Assembly: GCA_001766655.1 (NCBI GenBank)
Contig: MJCC01000002.1
Span: 1,145,027-1,209,026 of the forward strand
DNA length: 64,000 nucleotides
Direction of reading: 5' to 3'
Source: Phytomonas francai
Lineage: Eukaryota > Euglenozoa > Kinetoplastea > Trypanosomatida > Trypanosomatidae
The translations under genes and the position numbers were made by a program. The notes below the pieces were generated by a model. The model made no database searches. It was given only the letters and a program-made list of their open reading frames with translations, and was not told the origin of the DNA. Below are positions 8,683 through 21,235 of this stretch, one piece after another. The first letter of the stretch is position 1, and every line of letters starts with the position of its first letter.

Positions 8683-8736
8683 TTTTTCTGGGACCTTGAT
8701 AGGTGAAACTGAAATTACCATCCTGGGAGTTACAGG

Positions 8737-8821
8737 CCTTCTGTAGCTCAATTGGTAGAGCATGTGACTGTAGAGTATGGCAGGTATCACAGGGTCGCTG
8801 GTTCGATTCCGGCCGGAAGGA
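8737..8821 (+). tRNA. tRNA-Tyr (anticodon GTA) with short intron, copy 1
   Basis: The acceptor stem pairs CCTTCTG with CGGAAGG, discriminator A at 8821. The D arm is GCTC/GAGC. The anticodon stem TGTGA/TCACA encloses 19 bases instead of 7: C-T-G-T-A-G, then a 12-base insertion at about 8774-8785, then A. That is a canonical-position intron after base 37, anticodon GTA. Trypanosomatids are known to carry a single intron-containing tRNA, tRNA-Tyr, with an intron of about this size. The T arm is GCTGG/CCGGC around TTCGATT. A TTTT run follows at 8825-8828. Confidence 0.95.
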
Positions 8822-8943
8822 AACTTTTCACTCCCAGAAAACCCCCCAGCCCGGCCCCGCAAGCTGCAGAACAAGTACCATAAAAAATCTTTTCAAGCCG
8901 TCGCCTGACCATAGCGGCCACATTTTCCACTATAAATAGAAGT

Positions 8944-8976
8944 GGGCAGCTAAGAGTCTGCAACCCCAGGCCCACA
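8944..8976. other. Short hairpin in the strand-switch region
   Basis: GTGGGC and GCCCAC form a perfect six-pair stem around a loop of about 20 bases, just downstream of a TATA-like ACTATAAATAG. It might be part of a small RNA but there is no further support. Confidence 0.2.
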
Positions 8977-10159
8977 CGACCACCAGAGGCGTATGCTAAC
9001 AAAAATAACCCAGCGCCCCCCTTCTGAAGCCGAGCCCCACGAACCACGCTGTTTAAAATTTTTATTCAAAGTTTGGCAGCGACTTGAAGTTAAATTACGT
9101 CCTATTCTTTATATTTAGATCCGAAAAGAGGCCCAGCAAGTTGATTAGAGGGGGGGAGGGGGGGTTCCAGAGGAGTTCCCCATGGCAAAAGGAAAAACAT
9201 GAGATGGCCAATCTAAGAAATGAATTTTTCAGGAAAGATTAAATCAATGAAAGCCATCCATTTCTATTATTATTTTTTACGAACTAAAACCACACCAACG
9301 TGATACCAATTCCAACCAAGAAATGCTTAGCAATATGCTTCCCATAAATCGGGGAAAATATGGGCCGCCCGCCCTGCCCATGCACAGCGCAGCCGCCGCA
9401 AACGTGGAGAACCTCGAAAAAGCACCCAGCCATGTTAAAATGTGATTTATTTCCCTACCCATGGTAAAAAAAATATTATTAACAAATTTAATGAATGAAA
9501 ATGTTCTCAAACCTGTTTTTTATGTTTTTTGGGAAACAGGGCCTGAGCTGTAAACACCATGAAAATCTCTGCGATGATGATGCCGCGCATTTCACCGACC
9601 CTTGCACCCCCCCAACTTGAGAGAAAAATGGCACACTATAGTACATTAAATCTGAAATAAAACATTACCTATGAATTTATACAAAAAACAGCGTGTAAAT
9701 CCCCAAAACGTGATTGGAAACTTTCATGTCTCAAGGGGGAAATGGTTTTGCATCCGCAAAGCTGAATTAAAAATGTTGAAGCAGCAATTCTTGTATTCAA
9801 ATTTAAAGCATGGGAATTAAAGATAGAAAAAAATTTAAAATTTTAAAATGAAAATAATTAGTATTAAGCTTTTAAAAAAATCCCAAAATAAAAAATATAA
9901 ATTGTCTCTAAGAGGGTATGCGCGCAGGTCCTGTCCTATAACTGAAACTGAACTGGCGAAACATTTCACCAAATCACCACTAGCGATTTAGTTAGGATGC
10001 GCCGCCCTGACGGCCATGAAAACGACTCCAATTTGCGCCCTTAATTGCATAATCTTTATATTTTGGCTAGGGGGGCGGGGGCTATCTGGGATGCGCTTTT
10101 TGATAAAAAGATTAATATTGATGCAATAAAATGTTCTACAGGCACTTTTGTCGGAAAAA

Positions 10160-10189
10160 CGTATATATATATATATATATATATATATT
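10160..10189. repeat. (TA)n microsatellite
   Basis: A run of about 14 TA units in the strand-switch region, next to a short G-rich stretch. Confidence 0.85.
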
Positions 10190-11189
10190 TGGGGGGAGGA
10201 ACACTAGAAAGAGTTTGGTTTACAATTCGACACTTAATATCTACCTTTTGAATTTTTAAGCTTTATTTTTAATTTTATTTCATTTATTATCTCAAAAACA
10301 GTGTAGAAATTCGGACTCTTTTTCGAAAATATTTATACTAATATATTGTATGCAATTCATTATGAGATATTAAAAATATTTTTATGAGCAAATCCCTAGG
10401 TATAAAACTATCCAAAAATTTTGAATAAATCTATTTTCACAAATAGCAGTGCAGTACCAGCCTTGATTTATTTTTGTTCTATTTCGAATGTTTCTTCCAT
10501 AATAAGACGATCATATTTACGTGATTTTAAAATTTAAAGATAAATATTCTAGAAAATCAGGTAAAAAATCTTTCAAAATTTTATTATTGATCCATTTTAA
10601 AGCTAGGTGGGCTTTAGACACTTAAATTCTTGGTGTAATACTTTGGGATGACTATCTTCCCCAGTTGTGTATCCCAGCCTCAAAAATAAGCCTAGCACTA
10701 GAAAATTAATTACACTTTTTTTTATTATACCTCTTCCAAACAAAGATTCCATTTTAGTCAAAGTCTCGGATATAAAATATTGTCGTATGATTTACACAAA
10801 ATACTTTTTTTCCCACAACATAGGTTTCAGATGGCCTCGCGGAACGGCAAATTTTTTTAAAAACAAATGGAGGTACCTATCGTTGACCTCATATGAGTCG
10901 TAAACTCTTTGCTGTCTAAAAATTTCTGCATCATAGACTTGTTCTGAGATTTTTCTCTTCCAGATGATTCATAAACGCCATTTTTTTTGAATAAATCAAT
11001 GCATTTCTCACCTACACGAAAAAAGTCCACAATGCTTAAGAGTTCTCCAAGCAAAATTAAAATAGGAAATAAAAATTTCTTATTTTTTATTCGTCATCCA
11101 CTTCTGAGTATGGCAAAGCCTATTTAAAGGCAGAAATATTCGTTTGTTATTCCCAAAAAAAAATTTTCCGCTTTCTTATCGTGCGTACG

Positions 11190-11485
11190 GCCCAAATTTC
11201 ACCGCAGCGCATAAGTGGTGTCTGGTTACCCCAGAGAACTCGGCAAGCGAGTATTTGGGTAAGATAAGCGCTAGCAGTGTTCCTTCGGAGTTTGACCTCA
11301 GCTCGGGTAGCCTTGTCAAAGGCCCTGTCGAATACCCTACCAGTATTAGCATCTAAGAATGGAAGTCGTGGCCAGCGAAGGCGGGAGGACTTGCAGGCAC
11401 TTAGCTTCACTCTCGTCGGGTTACTAATCCGCGGAACCGCGCAGAGGTGGCCGGGATATACCGCGGGAGCCCCCAAATCACACAT
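11190..11485. other. GC-rich coding-like island of unknown origin
   Basis: About 300 bases of balanced composition stand out from AT-rich surroundings with sharp edges. The minus strand is open for 112 codons (11147-11485, starting with ATG) and the plus strand for shorter stretches. The minus-strand reading is Arg/Ala/Leu-rich and matches no family I know. It could be a fossil of a transposable element or gene, or a non-coding RNA region. There is no trans-splice context or upstream gene that would make it an ordinary member of a cluster. Confidence 0.3.
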
Positions 11486-12501
11486 ATTGCTAATATATCC
11501 ATATACCCTTGCGCCTTTTAAGCATTGGCTGTTTAAAGGTGTATTTTAAAAAAACTATATTTTCCCCGCAAGTGCTTTGAATATAAAAATATGAAGGGAT
11601 TCCCTTTTTTTTCTCTAGGCATTTAGTCGTTTTCAAAAGCAATTGATTCTTCGATATAAATATGAATATGATTCTTAATTTAAATTTCAAGTACGATTAC
11701 ATGTTTTCCGTGATGAATCCCTATTCCCTCCCCGACCCACGCATCCGTATAGTTTAAAAATGTTTTTGTGTGATGCTAAAAGCTCATGGTATATATGGAA
11801 AGAAGCTATAGTTCAGATTTTATGAATTTAAGACTTCCATATTTTTCCCGATATAAATTAAAATGTATTTCTTACAATTATTTTTAATAGTTTTTTTTCT
11901 TTTCTCTTCATACTTTTCAAGCCCGTGTAAGAATATACAACGGGGTCCTTTTTTAAGACCCCCAGGGCATGTGGATATAGACAGACAAAGTTAGTTCTTA
12001 TTTAACCTATGAAATTAAATATTAACCAAATTCATTATTTCCATTTTCATATCACAAAGCCACCGCCCGTATACAGAGGTAGTATTCCTATGAATCCTTG
12101 AAACGCCCCGCGGGACATAGAACATGCATTTCGCCAACGCCATTGCAGTTCCCCATTAAGTAACAATTTGATATTTAACAAAGAAAAGACTCTTCCCATG
12201 TATATTATTAAAAAAAATTATTAAAAAATTGCTATTATTATTTTTTTATTCATTTTATGCAATTAAGATATGCGCCGTCGCCCCTTTCGAGTGCCCAAAT
12301 TGCAATCCGAGTCATTGAATGTGCTTCATTTAGGGAAATTACACCCATCGTAACCGAATGCACCTTCTGAGAGTAATTATTATGCTAGTATATTTTTATA
12401 AATTTGAATAGAAAAAAAAGAGTAATCCTCAAATGACCAAAGACAATATTATTCTACAAAATCATCAGACCGCCAGGGGTGGCGGGGATGTGGGGTTTAT
12501 A

Positions 12502-12582
12502 GGCGCATGGCCTGCCGGAGGGCCCGGCCCGTGCGTCTTGGTCGAGATATGTCTCCCCTGGAAAGTCCACCGGCACCAACAG
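12502..12582 (+). ncRNA. Candidate structured RNA upstream of tRNA-Thr, copy 2
   Basis: Same fold as the first copy. The two substitutions inside the block (T to G at the base matching 8538, G to C at the base matching 8585) lie in a predicted bulge and at a junction or stem-end position, so the main stems are unchanged. The third difference falls in the base before the tRNA. Confidence 0.35.
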
Positions 12583-12583
12583 G

Positions 12584-12654
12584 GGCTGCTTAGCTCAATG
12601 GCAGAGCGCCGTCCTAGTAAGACGGAGGTCAGGGGTTCGATCCCCCTAGCGGCC
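12584..12654 (+). tRNA. tRNA-Thr (anticodon AGT), copy 2
   Basis: Identical over 71 nt to the copy at 8612-8682, with the same five-T terminator directly after it. A single G replaces A immediately upstream. Confidence 0.95.
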
Positions 12655-12708
12655 TTTTTCTGGGACCTTGATAGGTGAAACTGAAATTACCATCCTGGGA
12701 GTTACAGG

Positions 12709-12793
12709 CCTTCTGTAGCTCAATTGGTAGAGCATGTGACTGTAGAGTATGGCAGGTATCACAGGGTCGCTGGTTCGATTCCGGCCGGAAGGA
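12709..12793 (+). tRNA. tRNA-Tyr (anticodon GTA) with short intron, copy 2
   Basis: Identical to the copy at 8737-8821, including the 12-base intron after position 37, and the TTTT run downstream. Confidence 0.95.
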
Positions 12794-12834
12794 AACTTTT
12801 CACTCCCAGAAAACCCCCCAGCCCGGCCTCGCGA

Positions 12835-13371
12835 GTGTCAACAGCCCCTCTCCCCCCACCGATAAAGGGAGGCGGCGCTCGCAATGGAAGTCTAGATCGC
12901 TAGACGTAAATAATTATGCGTAAGGACGCGTGCTCGATTATTAGGTCTAGAAATATTTTGTCTTAGTTTAACTGTTTAGGGATATATAACGGTGATGGGG
13001 GATTAAAATAGAGTACTGATGATGATAGTCTTATTTAATATCGATTTCCTATTTTCGTGCGTGTTGTTTCCTAGATGAACACGTATTCATTTAAATTCAA
13101 TGGTCCAGCAGGTTACAAGAAAGGTATTTTTCCAGATCTTTTTCCTCTCAAAACTATTAGCTTCCTCAAGAATGAAGAAGTTTAAAATTCAAACGCGCTC
13201 CGATTCGGATAACGGCAAGACTTAGAAAAAAGCAGCGTGCTGAGTAAATTAGAATGCTAATATATAAATTCACGGCACAGATTTTTCTCTGGGTAGGTGT
13301 GTGTGTTTGTGTAAATATAAGGATGTTCAAGCATTTTTCAAGGCATTATGCAGAGGGGGATCGTTCACGCC
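12835..13371. other. Right edge of strand-switch region
   Basis: No gene seen. It contains a perfect inverted repeat GTCTAG-ATCG-CTAGAC at about 12890-12905. The rest is AT-rich and becomes the 3' flank of the PQ-loop gene. Confidence 0.5.
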
Positions 13372-14313
13372 TTAAGTTGGAGAGATATTCACATCTATAA
13401 GCCTTTTCCGACTATAATAGATGATCTGTCCAAGTAATACAAAATCCACAGCCAACTGGAAAATAGTGCACACCCAAAAAGGCATCGGCTGCTTCATAAA
13501 GATAAAGTAAACAAGTTTTAGCACATCTCCAGCAACCCAACAGATGATGAGAACCGGAGAAAGCCCTTCAGTAGAGCCTTGATTGGCGTTTCGAAGAGCC
13601 TGTGGAACAAGCAAAAGCGCTTCAATGCCCAAGGCTAGATACCCAACAAAATTAACCGCGAACCAATCATACACGGTTAGGTCGAAAAGAAGCAAAGCGG
13701 CGATGAGGCCGAGGATAGCGCAAACAAAGTAGGTTATCCAGAAATTCAAGTAATTTGTGGAGCGAAACCGAGCCTCCAGATTGTTTGATAACCGGAGGAG
13801 AGCACAGGAAGGGTTGCTTTGAGGCTGTTCCAAAGCAAGGTGGTCATCCGGAAGTCTGGGAGGTGGTGTAACGGCCGGGGGCAACACCGGGGCCACCTCC
13901 TTGTGCGCAGGGCTTCTCAGGTACCCAGAATCGAGAGCTGGATTCGCGATTTCAAGCGCCGTTGCTTCTCTGCCAAATTCAACATAGAATCTGTTGTCCA
14001 TCTGCTGTTTTTCTGTTTGTACGGTTATCAGCTTGTGGAGGAGAATCATATGCACAAGTACAGAACATATGGCCTGAATAAACAGAGACAGTCGATAGTG
14101 GAAGCCATAGTAGTAGTAAATGCGGATTGTATTACTGCACAGCAAGATAAGCGAGACCAGGGGGGAGTATCCAGACGAGCTGGGTGCTCGGGAAATTTTT
14201 ATGTATTGAAAAACATATCCGACCTGCGGTAGAACCACAAGCAGGATATCTACTAGAACCGTAAACGTTGCTTTTACGTCTTCCTTGGAAGGCGTTGACA
14301 ATGTATCGCTCAT
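13372..14313 (-). CDS. PQ-loop membrane protein, SLC66A2/ANY1-like
   Basis: A 313-residue membrane protein with about seven hydrophobic segments. Two PQ-loop motifs are clear: L-P-Q-V-G-Y-V-F-Q-Y near residue 30 and L-L-L-V-P-Q-A-L-R-N near residue 230, each at the start of a half of the transporter fold. After the first PQ motif comes S-N-T-I-R-I-Y-Y-Y-Y-G and a following helix with Q and H residues, which fits the SLC66A2/ANY1 subfamily (S-x-x-L-R-x-x-F-W-x-G) better than cystinosin or KDEL receptors. ANY1/SLC66A2 act in Golgi and endosomal phospholipid asymmetry, probably as scramblases. A Pro-rich cytosolic loop (about residues 125-180) separates the halves. Start is the ATG at 14313; the frame further upstream opens only with TTG. 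First gene of the minus cluster next to the strand switch. Confidence 0.75.
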   Translation of the reverse strand: MSDTLSTPSKEDVKATFTVLVDILLVVLPQVGYVFQYIKISRAPSSSGYSPLVSLILLCSNTIRIYYYYGFHYRLSLFIQAICSVLVHMILLHKLITVQTEKQQMDNRFYVEFGREATALEIANPALDSGYLRSPAHKEVAPVLPPAVTPPPRLPDDHLALEQPQSNPSCALLRLSNNLEARFRSTNYLNFWITYFVCAILGLIAALLLFDLTVYDWFAVNFVGYLALGIEALLLVPQALRNANQGSTEGLSPVLIICWVAGDVLKLVYFIFMKQPMPFWVCTIFQLAVDFVLLGQIIYYSRKRLIDVNISPT

Positions 14314-15627
14314 CGTGAAGACCGCCCTCGAGGGTACTATATTCAAAATCAAATCTCAAGCGCTTTTCACTGGTTAAATCAATAGAATGAAGAGAAACCG
14401 ATTACATGGAACAAGTAAATGCTAACCCCCACCCCAGATTAAAAAAGGAAAGGGAACATACCATTACCAGTCAAGATAGTTACTAATGGTACTCTTCTTT
14501 CATTCTCAACTGAAAACTTGTTGCAGACATACGAAAGCAGAGTATACAGAAAGTGCTTTTAGCAGGGTTTATGGAATCATTGTCACTTAAAAATATGGAA
14601 ACAGAAGAAAAAGTGTGTAAGTTGTTCTCAGGAAGAGACACGCGCAGCTTTAAGCTCCTCCGTTCACAAGCTGTCCTCCTCTATCCTTCATCTAGACGGT
14701 TGGCGTCGTGTTTATTCGGGTAATGGGGAATATAGCAGGTACAGCGAGAATCGCATGCGTTACTGAGCGTGATCGCCGACGACACGAATGCTTCTTTTTG
14801 CTTATTTTTCCTCCTTTGATGGAATTCGAGGAATTCAAAACTGATCCTGTTGCATTTAGGAGGAGAAAAAGACCTTGACGTCAATGGAAATGGGCTAAAT
14901 CGTGGCGAATCTAAGCAATAGCATAATAGACCTACATCAGACCACTGCTTATATCAAGCTATGAAGAAGTAATGTTAGCCTTTTGTAAAGAAACAAACGA
15001 ACAGAGATTGATTTAAGCAAAAACATAACTAATCGCAATGAGATTACTTTATTCTATTAGCAAATAATCAGATTACTTCTTGAAGACTACATTTTTACCC
15101 AAAGAAACCGTTCATTTTTTAAAAAATTATTGACATGAAAGGTATATAACTTCAATAAGTTTAAATATCACTTTTGTCTGGCCCCTTTTCCCTTTTTTTT
15201 TTTGCAATATCACGGCATAGATATTAAAAATGAATAGGCCAGACAACAGCGTGATTGTTTTTTTTATCGTTCTTTTACTACACGCTGTTCCAGCCGTATA
15301 CCTTTCTTCCCTTTTTTTTTCTAGAATTCTGCTTTCCTCCTTATATTTGCAACAAACAATACATTTGGTATAAAAAAAATTATATATATATATATATATA
15401 TATCGCTTCATGTTATGTTTATACCTATTTTGATGGTGTTTCTCATATATAGAGACGCTGCTTTAATAATAAAAAGAAGTTATTCTTAAAAACTTTTACC
15501 CTATTTCACCATATTACCAGACTCTATCTATTTATGTAAATATCAGTTTTGTCTTCCTCGGCTAGCAAAAGGTTTCAAAAAGGGTATAACCAATCCATAA
15601 ATAAGGAGAAAAAAAAACATATATCCA
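14314..15627. other. Long intergenic stretch, AT-rich
   Basis: 1.3 kb without a supported gene. A minus-strand frame of 67 codons at 14681-14884 has mixed composition and might be a fragment of a lost gene, but has no family features. A (TA)n tract lies at 15378-15404. Confidence 0.5.
15378..15404. repeat. (TA)n microsatellite
   Basis: A run of TA units between the PQ-loop and adenylate kinase genes. Confidence 0.8.
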
Positions 15628-16299
15628 TTACAAATGACTGTCACGATCCAAACCATTCTCTAGACTTTCCTGCTGGATATGCCAATCAATGTATGCCTTG
15701 ATTGTTTTGTATACTTCCTTCACGCTGGAGTTGGCATCAATTTCCATTAGGATGTCCAAAAAAAAACGACAGAGATCTTCCTTTTGCTTAAAGAAAATAT
15801 TCATGCGTCGAGTATGTTTTTCCACGGTATCATCCGAGCGTATCTGAAGACGATCTACGATTTCTGGCGGCGGTGGATCGTTCATGATGCTGTATATTTT
15901 CTTTGTCACGGGATCCTGCCGGCGGCACAGACATCTTTGCAGCAACACATTCCTATCCACACAAAGGGAAAACATGATGTTAAAATTAAACCCACGCATT
16001 GTGAGCTCTTTTGCCTGTTTCAACGTACGAGGGAAGCCATCTAACAGGATCGGTTTCGCTTTCGCATCAGGGCTGTTAAGCACTTGGCAGACCAGGTCGA
16101 TAATGACCTTATCTGGGATTAACTCACCCGCCGACATCAGGGCCGCGCACTGAAGCCCCAACGGTGACCGCTTCGCAACTTCGCTACGAAGCAGCTCCCC
16201 GGCGCTGATATGGAGAAACCCGTAATCGCGCACGAGGCATTCGCTGATGGTCCCCTTGCCGCTCCCCGGGGCTCCGAACAAGATGACTTTCAGTGGCAT
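15628..16299 (-). CDS. Adenylate kinase
   Basis: Adenylate kinase interconverts ATP + AMP and 2 ADP. The 223-residue product has the P-loop G-A-P-G-S-G-K-G-T at residues 9-17, the AMP-binding segment (H-I-S-A-G-E-L-L-R, about 30-38), D-G-F-P-R-T near residue 88 (the family's conserved Arg), and a LID entered by R-R-Q-D-P-V-T (about 125) with R-L-x-x-R-S-D-D ahead of the C-terminal helix. The LID is of long type and carries no zinc cysteines. There is no presequence or flagellar extension, so it is probably cytosolic, although trypanosomatids have several isoforms targeted to different compartments and glycosomal sorting cannot be excluded from the sequence alone. The downstream C-terminus (D-R-D-S-H-L) is not a PTS1 signal. 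Confidence 0.93.
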   Translation of the reverse strand: MPLKVILFGAPGSGKGTISECLVRDYGFLHISAGELLRSEVAKRSPLGLQCAALMSAGELIPDKVIIDLVCQVLNSPDAKAKPILLDGFPRTLKQAKELTMRGFNFNIMFSLCVDRNVLLQRCLCRRQDPVTKKIYSIMNDPPPPEIVDRLQIRSDDTVEKHTRRMNIFFKQKEDLCRFFLDILMEIDANSSVKEVYKTIKAYIDWHIQQESLENGLDRDSHL

Positions 16300-17208
16300 G
16301 GAATTTCTTAATTTGTGACTACAGATGATGTACCACAGAAGGAGATAACATGAATTTTTTAAAAAAGTAAAATGCTTTGATTTTGTTGAAAGTGTAAATC
16401 GACAAATTTGGGGAGGAAAGAATAGTAGACGACATCCCCAAGAATGTACAATTCAAAGTAATCCAAGAAACAGCGGTATTCTTTGCCGATAGGTGTTCCT
16501 TTACTTCTTACTTTTTAATAAATTGCTTGGCAAGAATTATCAAGCTTGCGTGTACACATATACGTACTACAAGTGGTTGCTTTTTTTTTTCATCCTTCTT
16601 ACTTACTGACCTGACTAGTAAATATTCCTCAATTGCACTCCTAACAGCGGATTTCATTGTTTTTTTTTTTTTGTAATATGTCCTTCCACATCAAGCTATA
16701 TATTTATAAAGTTATGTGTGTCAACAACGGAAAAGATGAAGAAAAAAAGTATTAAGCAAAGAGATTTAAAAAGTAGCTCTTCTGATTTTGCTAATTTTTT
16801 CTCGCAGAGGCGACTAAACGGCTTAAAGTTTCCCTTTTAAAGGAAAATACAACGAAGTGGTTTTCTAGCAACTTTTAAACTGTGAAAAAAGAAACAACTT
16901 TTACATTTTACACCAATAAATAGATCGATTAATTCCTGATTTTCTTGATCTCCATTTTTCAGATTAGGGCTCGCTTGAAAATTTCCAATAGTTTTTAACC
17001 TGGAAACGACTACGATAATAATAGTAAAGTCATTAAGAATAATAAACTGCCGAGGCAACACACATTTATAGTTCTGTTGTATAGAGATTCGGCAAACAGG
17101 TAAAAAACAAAAAAGAGGTAGACGTGTAATTATCCTCTGACGGTTGAAAAACATGTAGTAAATTCCTATCCCTTTTTGTTTCTACCAAAACCTGCCGAAG
17201 TGGTTATC
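16300..17208. other. Intergenic between VCP and adenylate kinase
   Basis: 0.9 kb, AT-rich with several long T runs on the plus strand. A minus-strand frame of 105 codons at 16837-17154 directly after the VCP stop has the composition of 3' UTR and is not accepted. A purine stretch on the plus strand at about 16412-16427 is the likely polypyrimidine tract for adenylate kinase. Confidence 0.5.
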
Positions 17209-20434
<3,226 letters not shown>

Positions 20435-21235
20435 TTACTTTTTGGATTTTTTCCTCGTGACCTTAATTTGGTCCTCAATGTCACCCACCGTTTCCGTTAT
20501 AAGACTCTCATTCCTTTTGGACTTCTTGCCTCGCGTTTCTCGGAACGCATTCGGGCATACTTTATTTAACATGCATTCTGAACAGCATGGGTTAACACCT
20601 CGGCATACCGTCTGCCCTAGACCCACGAGAAGCTTATTCACTTGATCCCACAGTTCATGAGGAAGCCATGATTCGAGTACCTTTCGTGTTTCCTCAGGTG
20701 TTTTACACCCCTCAGGCGTCCAACCGAAGCGCCTTGAGATACGGTGCACATGCGTGTCGACGCCAATCCCGAATACCTTCTGATCCGCACTCTGAAAGAA
20801 AAGATGGGCCATCTTTGGGCCCACTCCAGGAAGCGCAATTAGATCCTCATAAATAATCGGCACCTTCCCACCATGCTGCGTTATGATAATTTCAGTCGCC
20901 TCTTTGATATATTTCGCCTTAGTGTTGTGAAAACCAACTTTGCTAATGCACGTATCAAACTGATTTAGGGGCATGTCCGCTACGCTCTGCGGTGTGAGAT
21001 TGTGCCGCATCAGGTTCTCCATGGCGGCAGCAGTAATGTGATCCTTAGTTTGGGAGCTTAACATGAGGGCCACCAAGATTTGAAACCTTTTGATTTCTTT
21101 AGAGGCATTCCGATCGTAGAGGCAATGACAGCCGACCGTGTCGACCGGTGCTCTCAAAGTTTTTCGGTATTGTGCGAGTTGATCAAAAAGCTTTCGCCAA
21201 TTACGAGGCGGTTTAAAATCCTTTGGAGCGGGCAT
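20435..21235 (-). CDS. NTH1: Endonuclease III-like DNA glycosylase/AP lyase (NTH1)
   Basis: NTH1 removes oxidised pyrimidines and cleaves the resulting abasic site in base excision repair. The 266-residue product has the helix-hairpin-helix L-P-G-V-G-P-K with the catalytic lysine at 141, the catalytic aspartate at 160 in V-D-T-H-V-H-R, and an intact [4Fe-4S] motif C-x6-C-x2-C-x5-C (Cys211, 218, 221, 227). The N-terminal S-S-Q-T-K-D (about 60-65) is the conserved glycosylase motif. The C-terminal 35 residues are Lys/Arg-rich and may direct nuclear import. No mitochondrial presequence is evident. A polypyrimidine tract (plus-strand purines 21310-21338) and AG lie about 62 bases upstream of the ATG. 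Confidence 0.95.
   Translation of the reverse strand: MPAPKDFKPPRNWRKLFDQLAQYRKTLRAPVDTVGCHCLYDRNASKEIKRFQILVALMLSSQTKDHITAAAMENLMRHNLTPQSVADMPLNQFDTCISKVGFHNTKAKYIKEATEIIITQHGGKVPIIYEDLIALPGVGPKMAHLFFQSADQKVFGIGVDTHVHRISRRFGWTPEGCKTPEETRKVLESWLPHELWDQVNKLLVGLGQTVCRGVNPCCSECMLNKVCPNAFRETRGKKSKRNESLITETVGDIEDQIKVTRKKSKK

Larger units (their letters stand above)
8523..8862 (+). repeat. Cassette copy 1: structured block, tRNA-Thr, tRNA-Tyr
   Basis: About 340 bp repeated directly at 12495-12834, at a constant offset of 3,972. Homology begins at G-T-T-T-A-T-A-G-G and fades after the run C-A-G-C-C-C-G-G-C-C downstream of tRNA-Tyr. By eye I count three substitutions upstream of the tRNAs (8538, 8585, 8611) and one or two at the right edge. 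Both tRNAs and the spacer between them are identical in the two copies. Confidence 0.95.
8863..12494. other. Convergent strand-switch region between cassette copies
   Basis: About 3.6 kb lying between a cluster reading rightward and one reading leftward. It is mostly AT-rich, with many A and T runs, a (TA)n tract at about 10160-10189, and scattered short GC-rich islands (about 8936-9050, 9360-9430, 11190-11480). No protein gene is convincing: every open frame is short, lacks family features, or is made of simple sequence. In trypanosomatids such regions are where converging RNA polymerase II transcription ends and tRNA genes gather; that role is inferred here. Confidence 0.7.
12495..12834 (+). 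repeat. Cassette copy 2: structured block, tRNA-Thr, tRNA-Tyr
   Basis: Direct copy of 8523-8862. The sequences outside the block diverge at once on both sides, apart from a shared AAAAGAGTAATCC a short way upstream (8491-8503 and about 12417-12429), at a different spacing in each copy. Confidence 0.95.

Noticed and set aside
11147..11485. Minus-strand frame as a reverse transcriptase or other transposon protein
   Set aside because: No reverse transcriptase, nuclease or integrase motif could be confirmed; left as an unexplained GC island.
16837..17154. Minus-strand frame of 105 codons after VCP
   Set aside because: AT-rich, Phe/Ile/Lys-rich, directly in the VCP 3' flank, no family match.
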